64,000 bases of DNA from Amphibalanus amphitrite (taxonomy: Eukaryota > Arthropoda > Thecostraca > Balanomorpha > Balanidae): the NCBI RefSeq assembly GCF_019059575.1, contig NW_024881673.1, positions 682,001 to 746,000 of the forward strand, written 5' to 3'. The notes beneath the pieces were generated by a model that did no database searches, was not told where the DNA came from, and was given only the letters and a program-made list of their open reading frames with translations. Of the stretch, positions 10,790 to 21,906 are shown in pieces (within the stretch, counting starts at the first letter, position 1; each line of letters begins with the position of its first letter). Position numbers and translations under genes: made by a program.

Positions 10790-11687
10790 TTAACGAGCTA
10801 TGATTCGATGAGACTGATTTTTTTTTTGCGTGCATGAGAGAACCAACGAGACGAATTTCGAAGCAACAATGATAAATTAGAATGGATACGGTAGAAGTTG
10901 TTGCGTCTCGGACGGCCTTCCTTTTTGGAGAGACCCTGTGTCCCGGCAGCGGCTGTAGAGTAGGGTGGTCCGGTTTGCATCACTTTTTTGAAAAGTCACG
11001 GTCTCACCCCCCTATCTGGTGCATTTTGGGGCGCTGATTACGATAAGCACATTAAAAATGCAAATTTCGAATTTTTTTGTAGGCCCCGGTCGATCAAAGA
11101 TTTTGAAAATTTTGCGAATTCGCACATTTTTTACCATATATCAGAAAAATGAAGAATAAAGTTATTAAAATGATATTTAACAGATGCAGCAAACATATTC
11201 CTAGGCGTATGTGCGCAAATTAGTGAGCTAGGGCCAGCCAAATTATTTTTGGACTGAAATTACTGAGGCCATTTCCGTGTTTCCGCTCCCGGCCGCTAGG
11301 TGGCGACCGCCAGGGCGGTCGCTACCGGTAGAGGACGGGCCATCGCTCTCATGTGTTTTGACGCACTGCGACGACATTTTGAGTGACAATACTGATATTT
11401 ACAAACTAATGACACAAGCGGTGTATTATTCTGCCTATTTCAATAGAATTGGGTATGAAATACCCACAAAGGAGTACGCACCACACCCACACAGCCTGGC
11501 GATTTTGCCGGCACTAGTCACAACCACTAAACCTTACGCAACGGCATAAAACGAACAAAGCAACAACATGTGATATTTAGCACATCTCGCACAAGGAGAT
11601 TATGTCCTCTTATCCTGGTGTCCAATGTCCATCTAAGCTAGGTCACAGCGCCCGCGACTATAGCGCCACTTGGAGTCCGACTACTGA

Positions 11688-12164
11688 CTACTGCCCGCGA
11701 AAGTGACGCCGAAAGGCTATCTTATTCAAGCTATAGCCGTCCTGGCGCACCGCGCCCGCCACCGCTCCAGAGGACTGGGTGGTAAGCTTGACGGCGCGCT
11801 CTGTGGACTGGGTGTGACATGGCACCCTAGTCCGCAGCGGCTCGTCCACCAGTGCCTCCAGGTCGCCGTCACTGAGAAAGCGAACACAAGGTGGCTCTAC
11901 ATCAGCCACTCGAGCGTACATGGTGATGTCGACAAGCTCCGTGTACTGGTGAGCAGACACATTCACCGACGCGCTTTGCACACGGAACTGGCAAACTGGC
12001 CCAGGCTGCCGGCGAGCTCGTGCCTCGCGCACCATCTGCACGGCTCGTGCTCTGACGTCACGGCGCTCGTCACCGAGCATACCGAGCACCACGTTCTCAG
12101 GATGAGCCATCAACGCATTGCCGCACAAGCTACCCTGAACAGTTTGCAGGTCTGGGCCTCCCAT
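11688..12164 (-). CDS. Uncharacterised invertebrate protein fragment, left copy
   Basis: The 158-aa frame carries HPENVVLGMLGDERRDVRA near residue 20, a middle segment ending EPPCVRFLSDGDLEALVDEP, and PCHTQSTERAVKLTTQSSG near the C-terminus, followed by RQDGYSLNKIAFRR. I recall similar C-terminal segments (PCHTQ.VER.VK and DG) from uncharacterised multicopy proteins in many invertebrates; this is family memory, not a search. The first 20 or so residues come from the palindrome loop and are absent from the right copy, so this copy keeps more of the original. The 5' part is missing and no start is certain. Function is unknown. Confidence 0.6.
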   Translation of the reverse strand: MGGPDLQTVQGSLCGNALMAHPENVVLGMLGDERRDVRARAVQMVREARARRQPGPVCQFRVQSASVNVSAHQYTELVDITMYARVADVEPPCVRFLSDGDLEALVDEPLRTRVPCHTQSTERAVKLTTQSSGAVAGAVRQDGYSLNKIAFRRHFRGQ

Positions 12165-12597
12165 GTGTTGCCTCTGTCCTCATCCTGAGAACGTGGTGCT
12201 CGGTATGCTCGGTGACGAGCGCCGTGACGTCAGAGCACGAGCCGTGCAGATGGTGCGCGAGGCACGAGCTCGCCGGCAGCCTGGGCCAGTTCGCCAGTTC
12301 CGTGTGCAAAGCGCGTCGGTGAATGTGTCTGCTCACCAGTACACGGAGCTTGTCGACGTCACCATGTACGCTCGAGTGGCTGATGTAGAGCCACCTTGTG
12401 TTCGCTTTCTCAGTGACGGCGACCTGGAGGCACTGGTGGACGAGCCGCTGCGGACTAGGGTGCCATGTCACACCCAGTCCACAGAGCGCGCCGTCAAGCT
12501 TACCACCCAGTCCTCTGGAGCGGTGGCGGGCGCGGTGCGCCAGGACGGCTATAGCTTGAATAAGATAGCCTTTCGGCGTCACTTTCGCGGGCAGTAG
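12163..12597 (+). CDS. Uncharacterised invertebrate protein fragment, right copy
   Basis: This is a 144-aa inverted duplicate of the frame at 11688-12164, with the same HPENVV and PCHTQSTER motifs, the same C-terminal HFRGQ and stop, and only scattered substitutions. Its N-terminal residues (MCCLC) come from the loop junction, so its apparent start is not original. The two copies diverge from the centre. Conservation of the open frame in both arms could reflect recent duplication rather than selection. Confidence 0.55.
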   Translation: MCCLCPHPENVVLGMLGDERRDVRARAVQMVREARARRQPGPVRQFRVQSASVNVSAHQYTELVDVTMYARVADVEPPCVRFLSDGDLEALVDEPLRTRVPCHTQSTERAVKLTTQSSGAVAGAVRQDGYSLNKIAFRRHFRGQ

Positions 12598-13077
12598 TCA
12601 GTAGTCGGACTCCAAGTGGCGCTATAGTCGCGGGCGCTGTGACCTAGCTTAGATGGACATTGGACACCAGGATAAGAGGACATAATCTCCTTGTGCGAGA
12701 TGTGCTAAATATCACATGTTGTTGCTTTGTTCGTTTTATGCCGTTGCGTAAGGTTTAGTGGTTGTGACTAGTGCCGGCAAAATCGCCAGGCTGTGTGGGT
12801 GTGGTGCGTACTCCTTTGTGGGTATTTCATACCCAATTCTATTGAAATAGGCAGAATAATACACCGCTTGTGTCATTAGTTTGTAAATATCAGTATCGTC
12901 ACTCAAAATGTCGTCGCAGTGCGTCAAAACACATGAGAGCGATGGCCTGTCCTCTACCGGTAGCGACCGCCCTGGCGGTCGCCACCTAGCGGCCGGGAGC
13001 GGAAACACGGAAATGGCCTCAGTAATTTCAGTCCAAAAATAATTTGGCTGGCCCTAGCTCACTAATTTGCGCACATA

Positions 13078-14021
13078 GGGGAGAGCGGGGTCAAATGTAA
13101 CACGGGGCAATTGTAACAGTGTTAATAATTCATAAACTTACCAATAGAATGAGCTGATGTTCAGACCGAAAATGCGTAATTCTATACTGCCTTTCCCAAC
13201 GGAGTTTGAAGCGAAAGTGCCGGGTATGTCGATGGCTGTGCACAGTAATGTGTTTTTGAGAGCATTTTGTAGATTTTTATGCCGTTATATTTGATTAGCT
13301 CATTCCCGCCATTGAAAAGATATCGACTTCGGACTTTGTGTAAGCGTTGGCAGGCTTGTCGATAAATTGAAAGCATTAAATGCTGCCTACATGCAACATC
13401 TTTTTGCGCCAGTTTCGTCTAAAATATGTCAAGGCGCGACGGGGACAATTGTAACATTTTTGCAGGGGTCAAATGTAACAGGTTATAGGTCAGTGGCCAT
13501 TATGTCAAAGTCGTCAAATTTTCAAGGGAGATGAAACATTGCTAGAATTAAGAGAACTGTGAGTTTTGTCGCAATCGGCAGCTTTTTACGCGATTTATTT
13601 GCGAAAAACCAAGGGAGAGGAGGTCCATCCAACCCCTGTATAAGTGCGAGGTTTTATTGCCTTCTTCCTGAGAAGAACCGTCCCTACCAAGTCTGGGAAG
13701 ATAAACAAGTGTTCAATACTTTTGTTAAATCAAAGTTTTGGAAAAAATTGTGTTGCTGTAGCCTGTAAATGAACATGTTACAATTGCCCCCGGATGGTGT
13801 TACTTTTGACCCCGTATCTGGGGCGAATTGTAACAGCTGAATTGACTTTTTCGAACAACAATTTTGACCCCAAAAAGAAGCTATTTCGGAAATGTTTTAA
13901 CTGCATTTTAAAGACAAAACATCATAGTTTCTGAAAATAAAAGAAAGAGCTTTATAGCTGCAAACGTGTTTGCACCAGATGATAAAATGCAAAAAATGTT
14001 ACAATTGACCCCGTTCTCCCC
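13078..14021. mobile_element. TA-flanked nested element (944 bp)
   Basis: The left end is GGGGAGAGCGGGGTCAAATG and the right end, reverse-complemented, is GGGGAGAACGGGGTCAATTG; both continue TAACA. TA flanks both sides (13076-13077 and 14022-14023). The uninterrupted left arm of the host palindrome supplies the empty site (CACATACGCCTAG). The TA duplication suggests an IS630-Tc1-mariner type of non-autonomous element. The interior repeats GTTACAATTG-like motifs (for example near 13450, 13478 and 13778). No transposase was seen. Confidence 0.9.
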
Positions 14022-14276
14022 TACGCCTAGAATATGTTTGCTGCATCTGTTAAATATCATTTTAATAACTTTATTCTTCATTTTTCTGATATATGGTAAA
14101 AATGTGCGAATTCGCAAAATTTTCAAAATCTTTGATCGACCGGGGCCTACAAAAAAATTCGAAATTTGCATTTTTTATGTGCTTATCGTAATCAGCGCCC
14201 CAAAATGCACCAGATAGGGGGGTGAGACCGTGACTTTTCAAAAAAGTGATGCAAACCGGACCACCCTACTGTAGAG

Positions 14277-16395
14277 GGGGCGACATGTTACGTCACACCT
14301 CTGTGACGTCACACAGACACACACACGTCACAGTGACGTCACCACAGCCGTCACCAGTGGGCACCGCGTGCCGTCACCAATCGGCGCCATCTTTGACTCA
14401 GCCATCACCACCACCGACTCGCTCCTACTCAGGGGGTGACTCGGAGTCAGAGGGACTCGGTTGACTCACCCATCACTCGGCTGACTCCGGATGACTCCCC
14501 AGGACACGTGATGAGTCCGTTGACTCCGGGTCACTCTGACGACTCTGTTGACTCCCAATGACTCTTCAGAGCATGTTGGCTCGTATTCGTACTCGTTCAC
14601 TGGTACTCGTTCGTCACCCGAGGACCATATAAAGTTATCGTTCACATATACACAGTGTATTCAAGATCAGTATAGGCTGCAGTGTCTGACAAGTGTAGGC
14701 CACGCCGATCAGAATGGGCAGCTGGCCCTCAGCTCGGCTGCTCGGGTCCGTTCTCACGTCTGTAAGGCCGCCGTCGGACCCGTCGAACACACGCCGCACC
14801 GTCGGCTGACCGGCCGAGGCCTCTCTGAGCTGCTGCTGACCGCCGCGGGGCCCGTCCCCTCTCAGCCCTCGTGGTACGGACTGATCACGGGCCGGCGGGC
14901 AGGAGACACCCGCACAGCCGGCCAGCCGTGACACATGGGCGGGCGGCGCGGCGCACCGACCGCCGGACACCGAGCGACGGACGGCCTAGCCGGGATATAC
15001 GTATAAACAGCGTCTTAACCCGCTAACAGAGCTCATTTTCACTCCCAGGACTCTATTATAGACTCTGGATGACTTCGATGTCTCCGAAGGACTCCTCGAC
15101 ACCTATGTTCACTCCCATGAAATCCGTTGACTCTGGATGACTCCCCATGACTCTGTATGACTCAGTAGACTCGTCGTGAGTCAATGTCGGTACGGGCCGG
15201 AGCTGTAACAGACAACAAACACAACGGAGTCACAACAAACACACAACAAACACCATAGATGATATGTGTGACACACACACTACACAGCAAACGGAGTCGC
15301 CATAAATAACAAACAACATCGGGGCGACAAACAACACAGCCTGGTTTATCGTCAATATATATTGCACCACGGTCCACTGTGCACTGTCCATGACTTATCA
15401 CTGTACCAGCCATCCGACAATGTGTGTAGTAGACACCACCAGAAGAGGGGGACCCACCTGTGAGGTCTGGGTAGAGCAACAGGAGCAGCGGGCAGAGGAG
15501 GGGAGCACAGAGCCGCAGACAGAGCACGTCAGCGACACTAGCGCCGCCTACCAGTCTGGTCCGGAACCTGTGGTTGCCGAGTACACCGCATGGAGAGGAG
15601 AATGGGACGAGAGGTTAGTGACCTCCTGAATACCACCCCCACTGGCGGATACAGTCGCCACCGTGACCAAGATGATGCTGTCGGAGAACCCGTGCGTCCT
15701 CTTGACACTGCAGCAGAGCCGACACCTGACCACGTCGTCATTAGAAGCGGAAACAGCGGTACAGGTGGCGTCACATGTCAGGTTCCTGTAACACACTCAA
15801 ATCTGGTGAATACTACAGTGCAATACTTACGTGTGGCTCTGTGTGGCTATTAGCATGACCCGCAATCCGCCACGTGGAGGCTGCCACATCGGACTGCGTC
15901 TCTGTTATCGCCCGAGACCCCTCAGGTAGTGCAGAGCCCACCATGTCCTGAGGGAAGACAGGGCGGCCGTACGGCCCCGAGCATCCCATCTCGGTGTGTG
16001 CTACTCGTAGACAGACTGCCACTGGGTGACAGACAGCTACCCACCAGACGGCCGACGGCAGTCGGTTGTCGAGAACTCGACTGGCTCCGGACGGCCGGAC
16101 CAGGTGACCGTGGGGGCTGAAAGGATACCCAGGAGTCAGCTGACACGGCTGTATAACCACTGAGCGCCTGTCCCTGGGCTCTGTTCACCGTTATGGAGAG
16201 AGCCGGTCTCACGGGGATCTGGCGACGCTAACAGCGGAAGGAAAACGCGTCATCCCGGGACTGGTAATGCAATAATTATGGGTCTGATGTCATTTGTGAA
16301 TGCTGCTAACTACAAATCGCCTCGTATCAAGTATATTCACAAACGTTGGAACATAAAAAGGTATGCATCATGCAAAAATCGCCCACCAAACTAAC
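14277..16395. other. Unique region rich in TGACTC and TGACGTCA motifs
   Basis: No gene could be supported. 14277-14345 holds several TGACGTCA/GTGACGTCAC motifs. 14395-14575 and 15040-15180 are runs of degenerate TGACTC/GACTC motifs at irregular spacing. A TATAAAG box lies near 14627. 14700-15000 is GC-rich and 15200-15330 is rich in ACAACAAACA. A minus-strand frame near 15400-15527 looks like a hydrophobic leader, but it begins only at GTG. Confidence 0.4.
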
Positions 16396-16519
16396 CTGTC
16401 TCGGGGGCCTCTGATCCTGTGACGGGCGAGTGTGCGGCAGCTGAAATGCCGGACTGCCGGATTGGCTCCGGCGGTCGACGGCTCAGCTGCGCCAGAGCCG
16501 CACACCCGACTCCGTCAAC
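16396..16519 (-). CDS. Candidate exon X, unit 1 (124 nt)
   Basis: On the minus strand it is bounded by an acceptor (CACCGGCAG) and a donor (GAGACAG|GTTAGTTT). In one frame it reads VDGVGCAALAQLSRRPPEP and continues with Ser/Ala residues. The same exon recurs at 24125-24249 and 29666-29790. This copy is 1 nt shorter (CGGGGGCC versus CGGGAGGCC), which changes the downstream frame, so it may be damaged. Confidence 0.5.
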
Positions 16520-16745
16520 CTGCCGGTGTAGTAAATGGACAAAATATTGATCAAGCTAATTTATGTATGATGTTCCTAGTTTCATGACTAGTCACAATTA
16601 TTTAGAATGAACGTAAGGTGGACTTTATAAGGCACAAAACTTGAAAGGGACACGGAAAAAGTACACGAGAACGGTACTCGGGAACGGGACACGATAACAG
16701 AACAATTTGCAAAAATCAATACGCAGATTCCGCTGGTGAACTCAC

Positions 16746-16816
16746 GCCCGCTGGTGGTGGGCTTGGTCCTGAGGCCGGCGGTGCTGGTGGCGGTGCTGCC
16801 AATGCTGGCAGAGAGC
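16746..16816 (-). CDS. Candidate Pro/Ala microexon, unit 1 (71 nt)
   Basis: The minus-strand splice pattern is TTTTTCAG before and GGGC|GTGAGTTC after. One frame encodes SLPALAAPPPAPPASGP-like residues. It matches 24489-24559 and 29997-30074. It lies just upstream, in transcript order, of exon X of the same unit. Confidence 0.5.
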
Positions 16817-17182
16817 CTGAAAAACGATAGATGTATTACCAGAGCCTAGACATTTGACTTTTGTTTAGTGGCAGCTTATTTCTTTGCAAAAAAGTCGCAT
16901 ATGTCAGATCATTGTAGTTCGTCACTTTTTACAAATGTCTTTTATGAATCAAGTTTCTACAGCACGTCTACTCGATACCCTCCTCAATATTCTAAATACG
17001 ACTGGATACTCGATATGCCGAAGAATAAAGCACATGCCAAACGTCATGCTGAAAGTCATTAACCCGCGAGTTGCTGGGGGGGGGGGGCGTTAAACGCCCC
17101 CACTTTTTTTCGCCGGGCCATAGCATAGAAACGGCGCGCCGCAGGCGCGCCAAATTTTGGGTACCTGTAGGGAATTGATTAA

Positions 17183-18369
17183 CCCGCGCCCTGCTGGGGG
17201 GGGGGTGTTTGAACACCCCCCCCTGTGGTTTTTCGCGAATATCTCAAAAACGGCGGCGCGGAGCGCCGCCGTTTTTGGTACACCTTATCATACATCAATT
17301 CTACACATGTTGTGAAAATTTCAGACCAAGGTCATTCAAGGTCAGGTCACCAGGTCACTCGAAGTGACCTCACCTCATAAAAAGTTTCAATGTCTGTCAT
17401 AGCTACACCGAGTGACCGATCGCTTTGAAACTTTCAGCGATTGCTAAGAGCATTAGCATGTACAAAATGTATATCTCAGAATTTTGATATCGATGACCTA
17501 AGGTCAGGTCAATTTTGCGACCTCACCATTATAAGTCAATGGGAGAAAATTGAAATGCGCCTGTTTTGGACGAAAGACATTATAAACACTCCCAAACACT
17601 GAATTACAAGTGGTTTAGACACACTGAACATGAAAATGGTGTCTGTGACCCCTGTTTATGCCCTGAGGTCATCTTAGGTCACGAATGGTATCTAACAGTT
17701 TTTCGCAAATAACTTTTGATAGAGGCATGCTAGAGCGATGAAAACGCCTTAGATGTGTTCAGCTCGACGATACGGATCGACTGATATGCAACATGACCCT
17801 TTCCGGTCAGGTCATGACCTTGACCTGAGGTCAAATTTTCAAGTTGACCTTTCAAGGTCAAATTATAGTTCGTTCGATGCGTCTTGACGAGAGGAACACG
17901 ATGCCGGTAAAAGTAAGCTCGTACAATGCTTGGGTCAAAAGTTATTGCAGAAAAACTGTTTCCGAAAAAATCGGCTATTTTTGCAGTTTTTGCCCCCTGC
18001 AGGCAAAACCGTTGACGTTAGGTCAAATCTGAGAGAATTACTCAGAAAGGGCGTTAATAGGGCTATCGAATGCGCTTTTCCGCGGCGCTGTAGCTCTATT
18101 GGTTCCCGAGTTATGCGTTGGCTTCTTGGAAATTTTCGACATTCAACCTGGAAATCGGCGAAAATTTGCCTTCAATGACCTCTGGTGACCTGACCTTTGA
18201 CCTGACCAAAAAATTGACCGAAGTGATTTCCTCATTATTTTTGACGCTCTTTCGAACGCCGCCTTCCGCGTATCGCTACGTGGCCCAGGAGCCGAGTTAG
18301 AAGGGGGGGTGTTCAAACACCCCCCCCCCAGCAGGGCGTGGAAATCCAGGACCCCCAGCCGGGCGCGGG
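17183..18369 (+). mobile_element. TTAA-C element (1187 bp) inside TTAA-E
   Basis: It is flanked by TTAA (17179-17182 and 18370-18373). The empty site is preserved in the paralogous E copy (GGGAATTGATTAAAG near 28558). The left end is CCCGCGCCCTGCTGGGG. The doubled right end carries CCCAGCAGGGCGTGG, then CCCCCAGCCGGGCGCGGG. Hairpin cores are GTGTTTGAACAC and GTGTTCAAACAC. By eye it contains about 21 AGGTCA/TGACCT half-sites. Confidence 0.95.
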
Positions 18370-18807
18370 TTAAAGTTGATTGTGACAATGTTTCAAAAAA
18401 AATATGTCGGAAAATTTTTGAGATATCGAGGTTTTAGTGACGTCATAATTTCTGAGTTTTCGACCAAAAACAGCATACCTATGTTCAAAAAATCATATAA
18501 AATCACGGAATAGCCTCTTGAGTCCCGCTAATTCGCCCATGAATGGAGAGCAGCGAAACTTTTTTGGCTGAGAGCTTTGGTGCCAATAATGACCAGATTG
18601 GTGACATTTCAGCCGTGAAGGTCATCGCGCATGCGCAGTGACATGTATACTGGGATATACAAAAATACTCAAAGCCTATAAAATCTGACTGAAATGCAAC
18701 CCATGAAAACTTCAATACAAACACCAAAGTGTATTTTTTCGTTTGTTTAGGGCGTAAAATGGCTAATAGTATTGACACGTTTAATTATCAACACCACTCG
18801 CCCTTAA

Positions 18808-19846
18808 CCCTCGCCGGACCTATTGGTTTTCTACATACGCGCCGGCCGAGGGGGGGGGGGGGGTACGACCCCCCCCCCTCGCCGTTTCGCCCCTGGTGGA
18901 GCTAGCGCGTCGCGGAATAAACGAGCGTGTGCGCCGTTACGAGACGCAGAGATTGGTACCCGATTTTAAGGTCCTAGGTCAACCGGTGACCTCTAAAGTC
19001 AGGTCAAGTGCCCCAGGGTACGGTTCAGTTTTTGGTGAATAACTTCGCAAAAAACGGCCGCAGAGCCGCGATTTTGGCAGCATCGTGTTCGCCTTGATCA
19101 GGCGCGTCGAATGATATACTTTTTGTCCGGGTCAGGTCAACTTGGGGTGTTGACCTCAGGTCAAGGTCAGGTCAGCACCCCCAGGTCACGAAGTTGGTCG
19201 AAAGAGGTCATGTCGCATATCATTCGATTCGGCAGGTCTTCCTGAGTCCATTGGTGGCTTTCCCGACTCGCTAGCTCAATTTGATCGGGAGTTATTGACG
19301 AAAAACTAATATGACCTTGATGACGTCATAAATGACGTCACGGAAGGTCAACATTGCAAAAGTGACGCATCTAACCTTGCAAGGAGTGCATCAAATCACG
19401 ATTCTGTGTGCTTGATATAGTTGGAGATCGTTCCCGGCGCCAGAATAGCAGTTTTCATTTTTCCCCATTGACTTATAATGGTGAGGTCACGAAAATGACC
19501 TGACCTCATATGACCTTTAGGAAAAATCCGAGATATACAAGTTGTGAGACTCATAATGGATACTAGATCCTGCAAGTTTCATTTCCCTGTGACATCTCCT
19601 CTGGCAGTGAGGGCGTTACGAAGTTGCGACATCTGAAGACCGTGCAGAGGTTCACTTATGACGTCATAGGTCAGTGACCTGACCTGACCCAAAAATGCGG
19701 TTGGTGTCAAAAGATGCGGCTTGGATCAAAGGTCAGGTATGCCAAGTTTCAGCTCTCTATCGCCAGCGTGTTCGGAGCTATCGCGAAAAAAAACCCTATG
19801 GGGGGGGGGGGGCGGCACCCGCCCCCCCCCCCTCGGCCGGCGAGGG
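18808..19846 (+). mobile_element. TTAA-A element (1039 bp), complete copy
   Basis: TTAA flanks are 18804-18807 and 19847-19850. The left end is CCCTCGCCGG with an inner copy GCGCCGGCCGAGGGG. The right end is CGGCCGGCGAGGG. Hairpin cores are GTACGAC and CGGCACCCG. The central inverted repeat CGAATGATAT (19108-19117) / ATATCATTCG (19217-19226) is perfect and encloses AGGTCA half-sites. The module CCCCATTGACTTATAATGG lies near 19463. Confidence 0.93.
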
Positions 19847-19850
19847 TTAA

Positions 19851-20197
19851 CTTCAGCTTCTTCTGCCCCTTGCCCACTGCTCTTAGGTCTTTAGTTGCCA
19901 TTTCCTTTGAAGATATAGAACTTGTAGCACCTGTTGCGAATCGATAAACAGTAGAGGAAGACCTTGCAGCATTATCTGAAGCGACATCTCTAAAAAAAAT
20001 CGCCGTATGGTGTGTTTTAGAGAGGTGCTTGCCTATGTCATTGTGCTTAGGGGTCGGATTCTAATTCATCGGGCGATTTATCCAACTTTGAGTGAGGATC
20101 TACGGTCATTGACGTCGCCAACGATTCGAAGAATGTTAACGCTCAACCACAGAGCCATTTGAAGGCATAATGTTGTTTGTGAGCCACAAAAATGGCT
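19851..20197. other. Remnant of composite insertion between A and H
   Basis: This is 347 bp with no supported gene. It belongs to the carrier of the 18514-23157 insertion. Short frames exist, but none resembles a known family. Confidence 0.35.
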
Positions 20198-20201
20198 TTA
20201 A

Positions 20202-21382
20202 CCCGCGCCCCACTGGGGGGGGGGGCTATTTATAGCCCCCCCCCCTCCCGTTTTTCTGCAATAACTTCCAAACCGCTTGACGAATCGACGCCAAACTTTC
20301 AGTACCTTCGGCTGCATCAATTTGACACCTTGTGTCAAAATTTGAACTTCGTAGCTACCATAGGTCGGCCGGAAATGACGTCAGAGTGACGTCATGTTCG
20401 TCCGATTTCGACGCAAAACATTGAACCACGGCAATCGCTCCCAAGAGCTCAGTTTTTAAGGTAGATCCAATTTCTTTGCATGAAAGGACTCAGAATTGAC
20501 CGCGCTATCAAACTGCTATCTCGGATTTTCAAAATTTTGAAAATTTCGAAAATTTTATATAATAATATTCAAAATTTATATTTTTATATTTTTTTTCAAA
20601 AAAATTTTGACTTTTCGAAAAAACCGGAATATATGTGACAGAACGCATGATTATGACTAACTCTAGCAAGTTTTAGCTAAATATCTTCAAAAATGGTCAA
20701 GTTATACGCATTATTGCAAAAAATTCACAATTATTAATTTTTCAAATCAATTTTTCAGTACGTATTTGGCATCGTACACCAATATAAATGGCACCATCGT
20801 GTTCCCGAGCTCAAACTGCAACCAATAGACACCTTTTTTGTTGAAAAATTTCAACTTCAAAATTTGACCTTTTTTGACCTGAAAGTGACCTGACCTAAGC
20901 TAATTTCGACTCAAAATGACCTTGAATGACACACACGACATCAAATTCGAAATCTATGGCCTAAATGAACCATAAAACATGTGTCACGTGACCGACGCAT
21001 GATATAATATTTTCGTGACCTGTGATGACCTGACCCTGACCTGAAAATCAAAGTACAAGTTTGGTACGCTCAAGGTATCTAGAGCATCTGTTCACGAGTG
21101 TGGAAACCAAAAATGAGCCTGATCTGACTTGTAAGACGGCGGCCAGAGCCCAAAATGTGAACAAGCCAAAGTTCTAATAATTTTTACTTTGACCTGACCT
21201 GTGACGTCATCGGTGACCTCGAGGTCAATGAAATTAGGTTTCGCTCGACAGTTTTTCCGGGGCTATCAGACGCCGTTTGAATTTTGACGATCGGCCCAGT
21301 AGTTTCGGAGTTAGGAGGGGGGGCTATGAATAGCCCCCCCCCCAGTAGGGCGTGTTATACACAGACCCCAGTGGGGCGCGGG
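20202..21382 (+). mobile_element. TTAA-H element (1181 bp), copy 1
   Basis: TTAA flanks are 20198-20201 and 21383-21386. The left end is CCCGCGCCCCACTGGGG. The right end is doubled (CCCAGTAGGGCGTG, then CCCCAGTGGGGCGCGGG). Hairpin cores are GCTATTTATAGC and GCTATGAATAGC. It has an AT-rich tract at 20520-20610 with AAAATTTTGAAAATTT repeats and TGACGTCA sites, with AGGTCA half-sites clustered near 20870-21240. Confidence 0.94.
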
Positions 21383-21386
21383 TTAA

Positions 21387-21902
21387 CTAACCCAGCAACC
21401 ATGTATACTACAGTATACACGACTAGTCCTAGGCACAGTCCGTTGTATACTGACGTTTACATTTCTCCGTCGTGCAGGATCCCGTTGGTCACTGGGGTGT
21501 AGGTACATTTATTTTTTCAGAGGTCAATTCCTCCGAATAATTATAGTGCTACTTCTTAAGCACGTCTCAAAATTTTTCGGGCCAAGGACATTTGTATACC
21601 TTAGTATACATGAACTTTAATTCTTTCTGGAAAAGTTCCAAACACAAATTTTGTATACAAAACCTGCAAGCAATAATCAACAACGAATGGTTATGTTAGC
21701 AAAACAACAGTTTTCGATGAGTCATACTCTTAAAAAGAAATAACAGGAAAATAATTAGGAGACGAACCTCTATGCTGCGACCGCCGAGATACCGGGAAGA
21801 TTGAAGCGCTGAGGCGTCAACAAATTCAACTTGAGGATATAAATTCAGCCACCAGGTGGCGGACCATGGCATGAAGAATGCAACGCATGGCCATGAAATA
21901 GC
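21387..21902. other. Remnant of composite insertion between H and G, GTATAC-rich
   Basis: It contains ATGTATACTACAGTATAC, TTGTATACTGACG, TTTGTATACC, TTAGTATACATG and TTTTGTATACAAAA. These GTATAC palindromes also occur at 23124-23141, just before the right end of the same insertion. No gene was recognised. Confidence 0.5.
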
Positions 21903-21906
21903 CTAG

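Larger units (their letters stand above)
10961..14268. mobile_element. hAT-like foldback element, 3.3 kb palindrome, 8-bp TSD
   Basis: It starts TAGGGTGGTCCGG and ends CCGGACCACCCTA, flanked by CTGTAGAG on both sides (10953-10960 and 14269-14276). The arms are nearly identical inverted copies: left 10961-12106 and right 12179-14268, once the 944-bp nested insertion at 13078-14021 is removed. The loop is 12107-12178. The TA(A/G)GG ends and 8-bp duplication suggest hAT. Each arm carries one copy of an uncharacterised ORF, transcribed outward from the centre. Each arm also holds a 90-codon open frame (11277-11549, 12736-13008) with no recognised domain. Confidence 0.9.

Noticed and set aside
11277-13008. 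Paired 90-codon frames (11277-11549 and 12736-13008) as genes
   Set aside because: They are inverted copies in the palindrome arms. No domain is recognised, and they overlap low-information element sequence.
15162-15527. Minus-strand frame with a hydrophobic, leader-like N-terminus
   Set aside because: It starts with GTG, not ATG, has no in-frame upstream ATG, and no similarity or clear exon structure beyond one possible donor.
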